The notes beneath the pieces were generated by a model. The model searched no databases. It had not been told where the DNA came from and saw only the letters and a list, made by a program, of their open reading frames with translations. The translations under genes and the position numbers were made by a program. DNA of 47,189 nt from the NCBI GenBank assembly GCA_017306865.1, contig JAFKHH010000029.1, forward strand, positions 1 through 47,189. Reading direction: 5' to 3'. Below, in pieces: positions 46,531 to 47,189 of the stretch (its first letter is position 1; each line of letters opens with the position of its first letter). The DNA comes from Filimonas sp. GTDB taxonomy: Bacteria > Bacteroidota > Bacteroidia > Chitinophagales > Chitinophagaceae.

Positions 46531-46612
46531 TTATTAAAATCCTTTGCCCAGGCGTGTGTCTTCACGAACCAGTTACCAACCGGCGCGTGAAGACACGCGC
46601 CGGAGCTTTTGA

Positions 46613-46668
46613 AATCGAAGTGCCCAATCATACTAGTCTCCCGATTAGTATGATTGGGCACTTCGATT
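46613..46668. repeat. Perfect 23-bp inverted repeat
   Basis: Arms 46613-46635 and 46646-46668 are exact reverse complements around a 10-base loop. No T-run follows. It lies 83 bases after the DUF2264 stop and could still act as a 3' end of that transcript. Confidence 0.9.
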
Positions 46669-46826
46669 CCGTCGAAACATTAATCGACAGAGTCGATATA
46701 CCTACACATCCCGGTCTCCGCCCTACTGTGTATCCTCATCTTTTACCACCATGTTGCATACCTACGGCATGCAAGAGAACCCGATAATATATATACTACC
46801 AATATCTGATCCCTACGGGCAATATT

Positions 46827-46934
46827 ATTAAGTTAAGAGTGGACCACTTTCAAAAAGCATATTTTTCCAGTGATGGTTGCACTTAAAAAGTGGTCCACTC
46901 TGGCGTATTCATTTTTAAGTCTGCTTAACTTAAT
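46827..46934. repeat. Nested inverted repeats around a TGGACCA motif
   Basis: Inner arms AGAGTGGACCACTTT (46836-46850) and AAAGTGGTCCACTCT (46887-46901) are exact reverse complements, 36 bases apart. Outer arms ATTAAGTTAAG (46827-46837) and CTTAACTTAAT (46924-46934) are also exact. It looks like a small mobile-element remnant or MITE. Confidence 0.7.
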
Positions 46935-47120
46935 GACATTGCCCTACGGGATCATAACCCGATTACATAAAAGTTTTTGTATCTGAAACGCAGATCCCGT
47001 AGGGATCAAACATTGGTAGCTTCCCCAATACACAGGCTTCGGCATGCCGTAGGTATGCGACCTATTTCTCCTGCTACCTGTTTTAAAAAGCGTAATGATT
47101 GTAATACTTGTGATCTCAAT

Positions 47121-47189
47121 AGAGCCGGAGGCTCGGCAGAATGGTAGCCATGAATAATTATAAGAAAAGAGCCGCAGAGCGGCGACAGA
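47121..47189. repeat. Paired palindromic repeat (GAGCCGGAGGCTC and GCCGCAGAGCGGC)
   Basis: Two palindromes about 47 bases apart, each followed by GGCAGAATGG or GGCGACAGA. The same pair, in the same order and spacing, is found at 29298-29371. The repeat probably goes on beyond the window. Confidence 0.8.

Larger units (their letters stand above)
46531..47189. other. Repeat-rich gene-free stretch at the window end
   Basis: It holds an imperfect 15-bp hairpin (46552-46566 with 46586-46600), the 23-bp inverted repeat, the TGGACCA element, CCCTACGGG/CCCGTAGGG and GGCATGCCGTAGG-type repeats, and the GAGCC/GGCTC pair at the end. The small open frames cross these repeats and are not genes. Confidence 0.75.

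Noticed and set aside
46485..46787. 100-residue open frame after the DUF2264 gene
   Set aside because: It crosses two inverted repeats, overlaps the end of the real gene in another frame, and has no family features.

Overview
The window looks like chromosomal DNA of a Bacteroidota bacterium, most likely of the Chitinophagaceae type. The evidence is two SusC/SusD pairs, a hybrid two-component sensor with an AraC output domain, a type IX secretion (T9SS) sorting domain, lipoproteins with Bacteroidota-style signals, TTTGC-type -7 promoter elements and many short palindromic intergenic repeats. I see no tRNA, rRNA, CRISPR array, complete transposon or prophage.

Layout. (1) 1-2341: the tail of a polymorphic toxin (probably toxin type 23), a paralogous lipoprotein pair that may be immunity proteins, a displaced second copy of the toxin tail, and a third lipoprotein broken by a one-base frameshift. 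(2) 2517-5796: a siderophore-type TonB receptor and an HD phosphohydrolase. (3) 5941-12170: an unusual cluster of Asp/Asn beta-hydroxylase, sulfotransferase, APS kinase, a periplasmic-binding-protein fold without signal peptide, a formyltransferase and three tandem phage-tail-collar (MdpB-like) proteins. (4) 12387-18735: a secreted collagen-like protein with a C1q-like end, a T9SS substrate, DUF2304 plus family 2 glycosyltransferase, and a PhyH-type dioxygenase. (5) 19102-26317: an operon in the order YdcF-like, unknown propeller-like protein, SusC, SusD. (6) 26706-33348: a PAS/DHp protein without a kinase ATPase domain, a 37-residue membrane peptide, an HEAGH protein, two short-chain dehydrogenases, an AraC regulator and an ABC-F ATPase. 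(7) 34223-46530: a polysaccharide utilisation locus with hybrid sensor, SusC, SusD, GH88 and DUF2264 protein.

How they work together. In region 7 the sensor reads a glycan fragment in the periplasm and would switch on SusC/SusD import; GH88 and DUF2264 point to a uronic-acid-containing glycan. A strong hairpin plus T8 between susD and GH88 would lower enzyme expression relative to SusC/SusD. In region 3 the APS kinase can supply PAPS to the adjacent sulfotransferase; with the hydroxylase and formyltransferase this resembles a set of modifying enzymes next to three structural proteins. The substrate is unknown, and this is the best candidate for an undescribed system. The AraC gene is flanked by an exact 18-bp direct repeat, one copy upstream of the neighbouring dehydrogenase and one upstream of araC itself, which suggests an operator pair.

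The longer gene-free stretches (18736-19101, 26318-26705, 29151-29810, 33349-34222, 46531-47189) mostly hold hairpins and interspersed repeats.
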